Source: Dendrophyllia cribrosa
Taxonomy: Eukaryota > Cnidaria > Anthozoa > Scleractinia > Dendrophylliidae
Assembly: GCA_024195265.1 (NCBI GenBank)
Contig: JAJLRJ010000008.1
Coordinates: 2,522,501 to 2,586,500, forward strand
DNA: 64,000 nt
Reading direction: 5' to 3'
Shown here: positions 34,547-45,400 of the stretch, one piece after another
Layout: each line of letters opens with the position of its first letter
How positions within the stretch are numbered: position 1 is the first letter of the stretch
Program-made: the position numbers and the translations under genes
The notes under the pieces: generated by a model
What the model was told of the DNA's origin: nothing
The model's database searches: none
Seen by the model: the letters and a program-made list of their open reading frames with translations, nothing else

Positions 34547-35213
34547 CTCGAAAATAGCGACCTCCCTGAAAGTTACGACAAAAAATTGTGGCCGCTAATA
34601 AATCCGGAAAGTAGTGACCCACTTCTGAAAGTAGCAAGCAAAATAATATCTCTGGCCAATCACAGCAGTCGTAAACAATCCAATGAACCAATCAGAGCTC
34701 GAAGCAATTACATGTCGCCGGCGCCAAGCGCGGGAAAACGCGTGCGAGCAAGTCACGATTGGTTTTGGTTTTACTTCTGATTGGTCGAGAAAGTGGCGCG
34801 AGATTTTTTAGCCAATCACAAAGCGTAGCAATGCAAAACCAAAGCAATTGTGTAATTACTTTCGATACTCAATTGAAAACTGCTCTATCTGGTCAAAGCA
34901 GGAGTTCGCCTGAGTGTGTGTGGGTTAAAGGAGGAGGAATAGAGATTGATTGTTTCTATGAAATCAGTGTTAAGAAAGGAGTTAAAGGGCTCAGAAAATA
35001 ACCACAAGAAAAACTTGTCTTCGTGCCGACCACTGACAACACGGTCTAGACATGAAGAGCTCACGCATGTGGCAGCAACATGAAACTGGAACGACGAATT
35101 TTCGTCTTTTATTTCGGAAAAAAGCTCAGTCGTACCAACTTTATACAAAAGGCTGCTAATTCCGAAATTAAGTAACGAGGGTCGTTAGTTTCGGAATTTT
35201 ACAGTAGATTCCT
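34519..35213. mobile_element. DNA element with TAC(C/T)GTAAAA inverted ends, MITE nested inside
   Basis: The left end TACCGTAAAACTCC pairs imperfectly with the right end GGAATTTTACAGTA, each followed inward by a run rich in TAACGA/GTCGTT. A copy of the GAGCAGTTTTCAATTGAG MITE (about 34640-34888) sits inside with its left end missing. The mirrored copy is at about 53003-53695. Confidence 0.5.
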
Positions 35214-35654
35214 TCACTGTATTTAAAGTTGATGAACAAACAATTTTATCACCTTTCAAGTTATTAGCTCTGATTCAAGTCAGATGGGATTGAATCAGAT
35301 GACAACATATGATTACTCGATGTTGAACTTTACACATTAATAATTGCCTCTTGAAATTTTCTAGCTTTAAAAAAAGAGAGACTGCTCGCAATCTATAATG
35401 ATTCTAGCACTCGCTGACATTTTACTTTTCTACCGCCGTGAACGATCCGAGAATGAGCTTTTACATCTCTCACTCGTATTTCACACGATACCGATAAGAT
35501 CTTTAACAGACATACTTTAATCGATCAGAAACCAACCACACATACTGCCGTAATTCGCAAGATGGTCGCCAAATGTTATAATTAGTTTCAGTCCCTGCGC
35601 GGTCTGCATTATCATTCCCAGTCCCTTGGCGGGCCACAACGCAAATTTCACACC

Positions 35655-36190
35655 CGTATAATTTCGCGTATAATTAACCGCATATAAGCGGGTCTAATTA
35701 ACATGAAATTACCGCATGCAAGCGGTAAAATAGACCCTATTTACCTAACAGTAGTATTCTTTATATTACTGACGTTAGACACAGAATTGAGAAAAAATAG
35801 CTCCAGTTTAGCACTGATCTGCAGTGTTTAGGGTTAAGCACTGATTTTAAAACGATTAGCTTTCATTTGTGGTTATGGGTAACTCTATAAATATGTTAAA
35901 AATTACAGTTTCTCTCAGCTAACCCTCCCTTGGTGTAGTGGATATGGGTATTAGTTATGAAGCAAACGACTCGGGTTCAAGGCATACACCCTTCTGATCT
36001 TTTTTCTTTCTTTTACTAAAAAAAAGGAGTTTTTCTTTATGTAAAATGTTCAAGTGAAAGACAAAAGTCAGTTTGAGATCAGCTCTATTTTCGTTATTTC
36101 TCAGTAGGTGAATAGGGCCTACTTTAACCGCTTGCATGCGGTAATTTGATGTTAATTAGACTCGCTTATATGCGGTTAATTATATGCGAA
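35655..36190. mobile_element. Element with ~90-bp inverted ends around a tRNA-like core
   Basis: Ends contain TAATTAACCGCATATAAGCG and CATGCAAGCGGTAAAATAG; the complementary arrangement is at 36120-36190. The middle holds a tRNA-like A box and B box. The arm-2 copy is about 52030-52560. Confidence 0.55.
35927..35998 (+). other. tRNA-like sequence (A and B box), probably a pseudo-tRNA
   Basis: TGGTGTAGTGG fits the pol III A box; about 30 bases on, GGGTTCAAGGC approximates the B box. The acceptor stem does not pair convincingly, so I regard it as a tRNA-derived relic. The mirror copy is at 52227-52300. Confidence 0.35.
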
Positions 36191-36372
36191 TCGGCTGCCA
36201 TTCGCCACTTTAGAAACGAGAAGGAAGCTGGGCCGAGCGAACTTTCGCAACCACTTCTGGGATCGTTACAGGGGACGCTTCTTTTGTCTCTGTCCTCAGT
36301 ACCAGTCCCAGAAGTCGTTGCGAAAGTTTACCGGCCCACTTTCCTTCTCGTTTCTATAGTGGCGAATGCCTG
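36190..36372. repeat. Fold-back element
   Basis: CCATTCGCCACTTTAGAAAC pairs with GTTTCTATAGTGGCGAATG, and the inner CTTTCGCAACCACTTCTGGG with CCCAGAAGTCGTTGCGAAAG. The arms are about 75 bp. The mirror copy is at 51840-52024. Confidence 0.65.
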
Positions 36373-37194
36373 CTCACGTGGTTAGCATCTAATGGAACTA
36401 TCACATGAATGACATGATTGATGTAGTATCGTAGTATAGAGCTCGGTAGAAAGTTAAGTGAGTAATATGAGTTACGAAATAAAAACAAATAAATTAAGAC
36501 ATTGAATGACAAAATAATTCAGTAACTTTACTATGTCTGTTGTGCCCGAATGGTCGACCAGTTTTGCCCGAATAATACTATATTTCAGTTACGAAAAAAT
36601 TGTTCACCCTAACCCTCTCCCTTTATGGGACCATTTCGACAATTCTTGGCTTGCACATGACGTCATAAACGTTCAAAAATCTAAACTTTATATCCTACAA
36701 AGCTGTTTCTAACATAGTATGTGAATACCAGTGTTATAATCTTTCACAAAAAGTTTCAGGTTTTAACGATGTTTTGCTTCCGATTTATAAAGGTTTTTAA
36801 TGTGTCACGCAATTCGTCACGCTATCTCAGATAAGACGTGAAAATAAACAGAATTGAACCAGTTGAAAGTTATTTTTGCATTATAAATGTTTATAAGCCG
36901 ATTTATTGTAACTTATAGTGAATCCAATCTTTTGTGATGAGCGCACTGGTGCTTCAAACTTTGGTCCAGATGTGTAGTTTTGAACTCTCAACAATTTCAT
37001 TGTGGAATCGAAATCGGTTTTTTAATGCTTCTGGATTTTGACATTACAGGATATGACGTAAATGCAAGCCAAGAATACTATACACCACGATGCTTATCAT
37101 CAAAAAGTGACCGAAGCAGGCTCTCACTCTATTAAACCAAACCATCCACTATTCTTTCAACATAGCAACAAAAACATTTAACACAGTAATTTAA

Positions 37195-37664
37195 CCCTAT
37201 TCGGCCTAGGGGGGGAGGGGGGGGGAGGGGGGGGCACAAAGTGCCCGCGCTAACTTTCAACATTCATAACTTCTTTAATATGTATTCAAACGCCATCAAA
37301 CTTTGTGACTTTTCCAAAACTTTATCTGGCAACAATTTCATATGATAATTTTTTGATCACGTGACTTGACGTTTCCATGGCAACAATATTTTGACAGCCA
37401 TGTTTTTGGAAATTTGCATATTTATACCTTTGAATGAAGAAAAACAATGTTTATTGATATAACTTTAGTATTTTTACGTCATTTGGCGTTTATTTATTGG
37501 TTTTGATTGATTTTGGGTCAATTTGGACGGTTTTTAAGAGGTTTTAAAAAAATTCAGAAATCCAAGATGGCGAATCCATGATGTCGGCCGAATAACTAAT
37601 TACCTAATAACTACGTCATATGACGTCATCGTTCCATTGTGCGGATCGCTTAGGTCGAATAGGG
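37195..37664. mobile_element. piggyBac-like MITE, arm-1 copy
   Basis: TTAA|CCCTATTCGGCCTA...TAGGTCGAATAGGG|TTAA: intact TTAA duplication and CCC ends. It contains a G-rich tract near the left end and no ORF. Confidence 0.8.
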
Positions 37665-37921
37665 TTAACTAATCAACCTCTCTAAATTCAACAAACAGAC
37701 ATCAAAATTTCTCAAACTTTAAACAGTCTCTCTGGAACGCTCCAATTCACATATTATCGAATCACCCTTTCCATCTTAAAAACTTTTAAAACAAAATCTT
37801 CTAGAACAGGCGTCAAAAAGTGACCCAGAAACCGCGTGAATTTTATAAATCGGGCAGGCTTGGCACCAAGCCATCCCGATTAATAAACATGACGTCACGA
37901 GTTTCATTCGGGCAAATTAAG

Positions 37922-37972
37922 TTCAAATGGCGAGAAGGTTTACTTGGGCAGTAAACCTTCTCGCCATTTGAA
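37922..37972. repeat. Perfect 22-bp hairpin at the inner edge of arm 1
   Basis: TTCAAATGGCGAGAAGGTTT (plus AC), a 7-base loop TTGGGCA, then the exact complement. The arm-1/arm-2 match ends at 37925, four bases into the first stem. Confidence 0.85.
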
Positions 37973-39130
37973 AACAATGCCGGCTTAAACTAAAAGAAAT
38001 ATCTGTATACTTATCGGATCTAACGCAGGCGAACAGAGCCTGTGAAATATTCCCTGCTCACAAAAATATAAAACCACAGCTCCTGTACTCAGTCTACTAG
38101 AACTGACACAGCACGCGACTGCTCTTCTGTGCCTGTTTATGCCTGTTATTTTTAGTTCGAAATCAACGCTTTTCTCACTAGTTTCTGATGTTTTATTTTC
38201 TGGTACCAGCACTAATCAGTCATTCAGGCGGTTTATGTTTTCACGACGCGCCGCTTGGAGCTTGCCGGAGGAAGCCACTTTCAATTCAATGATTCATATG
38301 ATAAAACTAAAATGTACCTCATTACAGCGAAAAATTAAATTCGCCAATCAATTAGACTTGATTAAAAGAAATGTTTCGCCTCTCAAAATCGCGACTAAAA
38401 CTGAGCTGTTGCGAAACTGAATTTCATGAAATCCTGTCGAGGACTCAGATTTTTTCTTCCGTCCCACGCTCGTAACATGATGAGCATGCATTGCATCTTT
38501 CTCGTGTAGGCTCGAATTAGTGCGAATTTATCACAATTTGTAGTTTTGATATTACATTTGTTGTCACCAATTTTTCGCGTTTTGTGCTTTTATTGCTTAA
38601 AAAAATACAAAAAATTTTTTTATTATGCTCAAACTAACAGCGTCATGATTTTAAATCTTTTTAAATCTGAAATCACAAATAGACTCATACTGAATTTAAC
38701 AAAAATTAATGCAAAGTTTCGTAGATGTCTGCTTCGAACCTGAAGAATTATAAAAAGTCATAACTTGCGATTTCTACCGATAAATGTATGGCAGGCGGGC
38801 TATGTGTACCCGCCTAACAAACATCTTGTTAAAATAGTGAAATTTCAATTTTTATATTTCCTTTAATTTTCAGCAGATCTGAAAGATCGTTACTTCGCAT
38901 TTTTGCTAAATTCAATATTAGGAATCTATTATTTACCCTGTTTTCATTTAATTCAATATTTCAAATTTCCGGTCGTTTCGTGAAACACCTATCCTATAAT
39001 TGCTCATTTTACCGCAGTATAATGTTCGCTGTCCGGGCGGCCGATTAGTATTTTATTATACTCCAAATTCATATACCAGCATAATTCATCCAAGCCTAGA
39101 ATCGCTTTATAATTATCTGACCAAGCCTAT
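37973..39130. other. Stretch between arm 1 and the gene C promoter
   Basis: No supported gene. ORFs at 38139-38420 and 38546-38743 show no motif. No repeat array seen. Confidence 0.4.
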
Positions 39131-39139
39131 GTCTGAGAA

Positions 39140-39180
39140 CCAATCAGATGCTAGGTTGTTTATGTATAAAGTATATAAAG
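39140..39180 (+). promoter_or_regulatory. Putative core promoter of gene C
   Basis: CCAATCAG at 39140-39147 and TATATAAAG at 39172-39180 are suitably spaced for a start near 39205. A strong acceptor (TTATCTTCACAG, ending 39344) lies just before the ATG, so the 5' UTR may contain an intron. Confidence 0.4.
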
Positions 39181-39361
39181 TATCCCGTTTGAAGTTATAT
39201 TTAGGCCCACGATTCAGTTATATTCACTGGCCTTTCGTGCTACGGCGTCAAACATCTTAAGAGGTTGCTTACCCTTTCCTTTAGTGTCAACTTATTATCT
39301 ACTGTAACTGTTATTTAGTTTTGTTATTTTTCTTATCTTCACAGACACTCGAAGAACCAAA

Positions 39362-39497
39362 ATGCAGGGCTTTGCCATTTTACTTCTCTTCATCGCATTT
39401 TCCGCCGTGAGTGATGGTGTGCCCAATCGCCTATCATTACGGCGGCCAGGTCTTCCATTCGACATTCTCTTGAACGAAAAACGAGCAGAAAAACGCG
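39362..39497 (+). CDS. Gene C exon 1: signal peptide and propeptide
   Basis: ATG in the context CCAAAATGC, hydrophobic core, then a basic propeptide with NEKR and AEKR. Donor G|GTAAGT in phase 1. Confidence 0.88.
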
Positions 39498-42400
39498 GTA
39501 AGTAATATCTATCTATTTATTATTTATTTATCACCCCGTTATTCGTTTTCGTACGCCTTTAATAGTTGCACTGACCTATTAAACGCTGAAACGAACAGAC
39601 GAAAACTACTATGTCATCATCATCATCCGTTCGATCCGTTTCCCCTTGTGGGAAATCGTCTCTCCACACACTGGTGTGTTTCGTGCAACGGTGGAGGCCT
39701 CGATCCAAGATCTCGTGCCCATATCTTGCAATTCTCTCTCCACTGTGCATCTCCATGTCTCTTTCGGTCGGCCTCTTTTCTTTTGTCCTCTGGCACCCAG
39801 GTCAGTGTGGTACGCGGGATCACTCGTTGTTTTATATCATATGTCCGATCCACCGCCACCATCTTTATCTTTTGGAACTTCATGAACATGCAAATTTAAT
39901 AGCGGCCGCGCAAATGCGAAAAGTATGGTCGAGATACAGACAGCTAACCAAATGAAAAGTGCAAAAAAATCTACAAATTTGATCGAACTGGCACCACAAT
40001 TAGTCACACGTTCCTTGTTTCCCTTTTCATAATTCGATGTTTGGGAACTTGGATCGTTGTTTCCTCTCGAATAAAAGTTTGCAAAAAGATGTTAACATAT
40101 GAAATGGCGTATAAGGGTTAAATGTAATAACAACGTTAAATGCACTGCCAACCGTAACACTATTTGAATACTATAAATATATACACGTTTTGCATGATTG
40201 AAAAGCGAAAGATAAGGCACATTCTAATCAACGACTATTACAGGAATTGTATGGCAGAAACAATGTCTCTGAATTATCGGACAATGCCAGCTAATGCCTT
40301 TTGTTCACTAGTAAACGCTAAATGTAATACAATTAAATAGTAAACGTAATTAACTTTAATGTTAAATGAAATGACGGAACCCGGCATAGAATATTTTTGA
40401 ACATGTGTTCGTGAAAATACGTGGAATTTCGCTTACTAGGAAAAATCGTTCTTAAATTCCGTAATCTAGAATCCTGGGCGAAATCAGAGGTGATCGCTTA
40501 CGAGAACACACCTTATTATACATTTAGTATTACACCTAATTGCAAAAACGTTGTCATAAAGCAAAAACGGCAAAAAACCAAATAGGAATTAATTAGCATA
40601 TAATCACCATACCTTGCAACATTCAATTGGGTGTAAATAAGTTACCGTTGGTCGGTTTATTAGATTTACCGTAGGACGGTTATTACATTTGGCGTTAAAG
40701 TTTATTGCATTTATCATGGTTGATCGGTTTTAAAAGTTGGTTATTAAGTGTAACAAAGATGTACAAGCCATTTATCAACAGGCAACTGAAAAGAGATTAA
40801 ATTCGGTACTGGGCCAATACATGGTACGATACCTGAATCACAAAAAGACCTTTCCACACTTTTTACAGACTAAATTGTGCAAAAGTCGACAATTCGAACA
40901 ATAAAACCTCTGAAACTTTACATGAAATCAGACGTCAAGACCATAAGAAAGACCGCACGTTAACAGCCACGTGGGCTAACTGAATATCATTACACTGCCA
41001 CAACAGGTGATCCAAAGGAGTAGACCCTGGCAGACCCTGGTAAAAATTGCAAAACAAGAAAAATTGAGCAGCATGCAGTAGACACATGCTCTCCAAAACG
41101 AGCCTATTTATACAATTAACGTTAATTTCTATTACATTTCAGTATGACGGATAGCAGTTAGCTTATTTCAGTTAGCGTTAAATTGCATTACATTTCAATG
41201 TGATGGGATAGCTTATTATAGTTAGCGTTAAATTGCATTACATTTCAATGTGATGGGATAGCTTATTACAGTTAGCGTTAAATTGCATTACATTTCAATG
41301 TGATGGGATAGCTTATAACAGTTAGCGTTAATTGCATTACATTTCAATATGATGGGATACCTTATTACAGTTATCGTTAAATTGCACTACATTTCAATGT
41401 GATGGGATAGCTTATTATAGTTAGCGTTAAATTGCATTACATTTCAATGTGATGGGATAGCTTATTACAGTTAGCGTTAAATTGCATTACATTTCAATGT
41501 GATGGGATAGCGTATAACAGTTAGCGTTAATTGCATTACATTTCAATATGATGGGATACCTTATTACAGTTATCGTTAAATTGCACTACATTTCAATGTG
41601 ATGGGATGCTTATTACTCATGCGCAGTAAGCGCATGAGGTATAAAATGGGTCGCGTTTCTTCGTCTTTTTGTCACATTGGTACATGCAAATTTATGCACG
41701 CATATATTATTACTAACCGGGTCGCAGGTCACATAAAAATTCTACAAAAATGTCTGCCGCGCTTGGCATGTGCTTGGTTTTCAAAACCATAGTTTTGTCT
41801 TGTCGGAATAATAACACACATTCAAAATACTCAAAATGGAAAGAAAAAGCTTTAAAGAATACTCAGAAGCCGCTGTAGTGGAGAAAAAGGAGAGCTGTAA
41901 GCGACGAGCGACGAAATCTTGCTTCAAGTTTTATCAGTGCGGGGCGATCAAATCCGAAGAAGCGGAGTTGTTTTAAAGAATTTTCAAGCAGGCGAGGGAC
42001 TTTACCATAAAAGAAATTTCATGTTTCGGTGAGAATTTATGTTGATATCAATTTGTGATTGACTTTTTCTTTGTGTCATACTTGTTATTCTAGACCGAGA
42101 AAAAGTTGCTTTTGTGAGCTTTTGTGCACTCTAAACACAGAGTCAACGGACTGTCGCGTAATACAGTTTTTGAGAATTGCTAAAATTGAAAAATAACCAG
42201 GTCGTTTACTGATTTTATTGCTTTTAAAAGTAGTCTTTTCAAATGTAACAGAAAGCAGTCACGGTTTGGGAAACATTAGATGCAAACTTGTTCGAATGTT
42301 TTCTTCATGAAGCCAATAATCATGGTAAAGGCACACTAGTAAATATAATTGAATTAAATAGCGCTTTCTGAAATAAAGTTTGCTTTCAAGATTTTTTGAT

Positions 42401-45400
42401 TCGCGAAAACATTATGCGAATCATCTTTACGGATAAGAATGGCATTCTATATACACAAGAAATGTCGGAAATTTGAGAAAACACTAGATATAATAAAGCA
42501 GGTTGCTGAATTTAAATATTATTTTGTGATGTTTATAATATAATTCGCAGACGCCAGCGCTGCGCGCTGCAATGAGGATAAATAAATCGCCAAGCCTTCC
42601 GGAAGCAAAACATCACTGAATTCTGATAAGCGTTTAACTCTTTTATTCAAGGGAAAGACATTTTCATTCAAGGAAATATGAGTTTCATTAAAAAGTTTTG
42701 ACCTTTAGAACAAATATTTTAGTACAAGCAGCGCGCGATCGAATTACATTCCACACGAAATTTGCATATATGAAAGAAGTGTATTTGCGACAACACTTGA
42801 AAAAACTGTCAAGCCTGGAAAAAACTGATACATGGCAAAATCAAAGCAGTTATTTAAAGAACTAGATTTATAGAAAAATTTCATTTCGATTTGGACTTGA
42901 AATCAAACGGGGTGGGGGTTCATGATGTGTCACGCAATATTTATTTTTATTAAAATGTTTCACCAATTAATAGCGCTCATCACCACAGTTTTGAATCTTT
43001 TGAATCTTTTGAATCCGATTACATGCACTTTTGTCATTACCTGTAAATGTAGGGCTTCCACAAATTTATTGGAAATCCGGGCAGGAGAAGGGGTCTCTGG
43101 GTTTGGAAATCCAGGCGGGAGGGGGGGGGGAAGGGGTCAAACAGTCTTGCCATCCGTCGGTGGGGAGGGGGGTGGATTCTTTCTGGAATAACCCAATGTA
43201 ATAGAAATAATTTGCGATTAACGTTTGGGAAGTATTACACTAGTGTGGGTTTGATCAGAATCAATAAATTAAATATTCAAAGCGACTACAGAAAAATTGG
43301 TAGCTTCAATCAACGCGTCTTAGAGTCTCATGCGCATGAGTATAGGCTATGTTTAGCCTCTTGTTACAGTTAGCGTTAAATTGTATTACATTTCAGTGTG
43401 ATGTGATAGCTTATTACAGTTAGCGTTAAATTGTATTACATTTCAGTGTGATGGGATAGCTTATTACAGTTAGCGTTAAATTGTATTCCATTTTGATACG
43501 ATGGGGTAGTTTATTACAGTTAGCGGTAAATTGTATTACATTTTAGTATGATGGGGTAGGTTATTACAGTTCGTAGCGTTAAATTGTATTACCACTACAT
43601 TAGGGTATTAATCTCGTACCCAGATCTCACTTGTGCTTCTACTAAGATCTGGGTATGAGATTAAAATTGTATTTATTTACATTTACGGCGAGAAAGGTTA
43701 TTACATTTGGCGTTAAAATTTATTACATTTACGTTTGGTGTTATATTTAGCGATGATAAGTTCCTTATAATTAATCATACAAAGTACTCCACCAATGTTG
43801 TAGCTTCTTCTCCATAAACCAGTTGTTACTCATGCGCGAAGCGGCATGAGTTAAAATTTGCCCTCCGTTTTTCTTTTTTTTTTTCTTTTTTTTTTCTTTT
43901 TATTATTATTATTATTTTTTTTGTGTGTGTGTGTCACGATTTTGCATGCAAATTTATGCATGCGTATTTTAAATTGTACTTTTCCGGTTCACAGCTTTGC
44001 CATTTACATTTCCTGTTTAGTGACTTCCGGCTACTCTCACTTCCGGTAAAACAGCGTTACTGAAGTGTCACGACAGCGTCTCCTACAATCCTACTTACAT
44101 AACTAATGTCCACGTTAGGTATATATAACACTCAGAAGAATCTCTGGCTTCATTGTGGTACAGCCTTCATTTACAAAACATTCAACAGTAAACAACGTGG
44201 TTTGCAGGAACGATGACTGAATGAAAGGAGTAACTCTTCTCCATGTCGGACATCTTCTTATCACGTTTAAAATATATCATAAAACTTTCTTACGCATGCG
44301 CATGAGTATAGACTGCTTGGAGCCTCTTGTTATTATAATAAACATTGTTAACACAGATAGAAATTGGTGAAATGTTTTCATTTGGTTCCTTTACAGCCAT
44401 TTGTACTCTAGATCAATACGACAAAATAGAGGGATGTTCATACTTCAAGGCGCAAGGCTACTGTGACGAAGGACAATACCAGGCATATGTACAAGGGAAT
44501 TGTCCCACATCGTGCGGCAAATGTAAAAGTAAGTGTTGCACTTTATTATCGCAAAAATTACACATTGAAAAAAAAAATCATTGTCGCTACAGTTAGTTCT
44601 CAAGGTATTCGAGACGGGAGCGCTATGAATGACTTAATAAAAAAGGGATAAAAGTAGTTGTATTATCATTTGGGCAGTCTATAGAGAGTAACTGTACTTT
44701 GGGCCTTTATCACGTGGCGGCCATGTTGATTCCCAGGAGAATAAAATGCTTTGTTTTCCCCTGCTTAACCTCGTTCTCAACTTTTTCACTGCGAGGCTTG
44801 GGGGGTAAATCTTTTGTTTTTATACAAAATGGCGGGGCGTGATAAAGGCCCATTGGAGGACCTCAACGTAGCTGACATTTGCCATTAAAACGACAAGTAC
44901 AGTTAGTGATGTTTTTAAAGAAGTAACAAAATGGGTTAGCGTACACATAACTGGGAATTACTTCCCTCCAGTTTCTTTCTTGTAGCTTCTCAGGTTTTAG
45001 GAAATGGTTTGTATTTTTTTTGCAGGATTGATATCGTCCCAAAGCCGAATGAAAAATAAGTACACTAATGCAACATTTCGCTCCCTTGCTTGATCCTGCT
45101 TGGCCTTTTGTGTGGCACTTTAAGCTAAAAGTGGTTCGAATTATAGGGACAGTGTCTCGGCTGATATATCGTGTTTTCATGATTATGGCCAGGAGCTTGC
45201 TTTAAGCTCGCTTTATTATCTTTATACGTGTATATTTGTTCTGTAATCCCTACTTCTATTAAAGGTGTGTACATTAAAATTTCGTTAATCTAAGTAAAGC
45301 CACTTGTCTGACTCGCGTGTATATTATTTTTAATTATTATAATAAATGTTAATTTTAAAAGTTAAAAAGTTAAAAGTTAAAATTTTAGCTTTTTAGTTAT

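Larger units (their letters stand above)
28093..37925 (+). repeat. Arm 1 of a ~10-kb inverted duplication
   Basis: Reads as the reverse complement of 49603-60126. The match starts at AAATAAACATATCTGAGTCC (28093) and ends at AAATTAAGTTCA (37925); outside both points similarity stops abruptly. By eye the arms differ by scattered single bases and a few insertions. Paired landmarks include 28847-29044 with 59184-59381, and 36146-36385 with 51837-52076. The arm length difference (691 bp) is roughly what the arm-specific insertions predict. Confidence 0.95.

Noticed and set aside
35927..35998. Functional tRNA gene
   Set aside because: The A box is good, but the B box is imperfect and the acceptor stem does not pair.
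41112..41606. CRISPR-like 50-bp periodicity
   Set aside because: The whole 50-bp unit is repeated; there are no variable spacers. It is a satellite.
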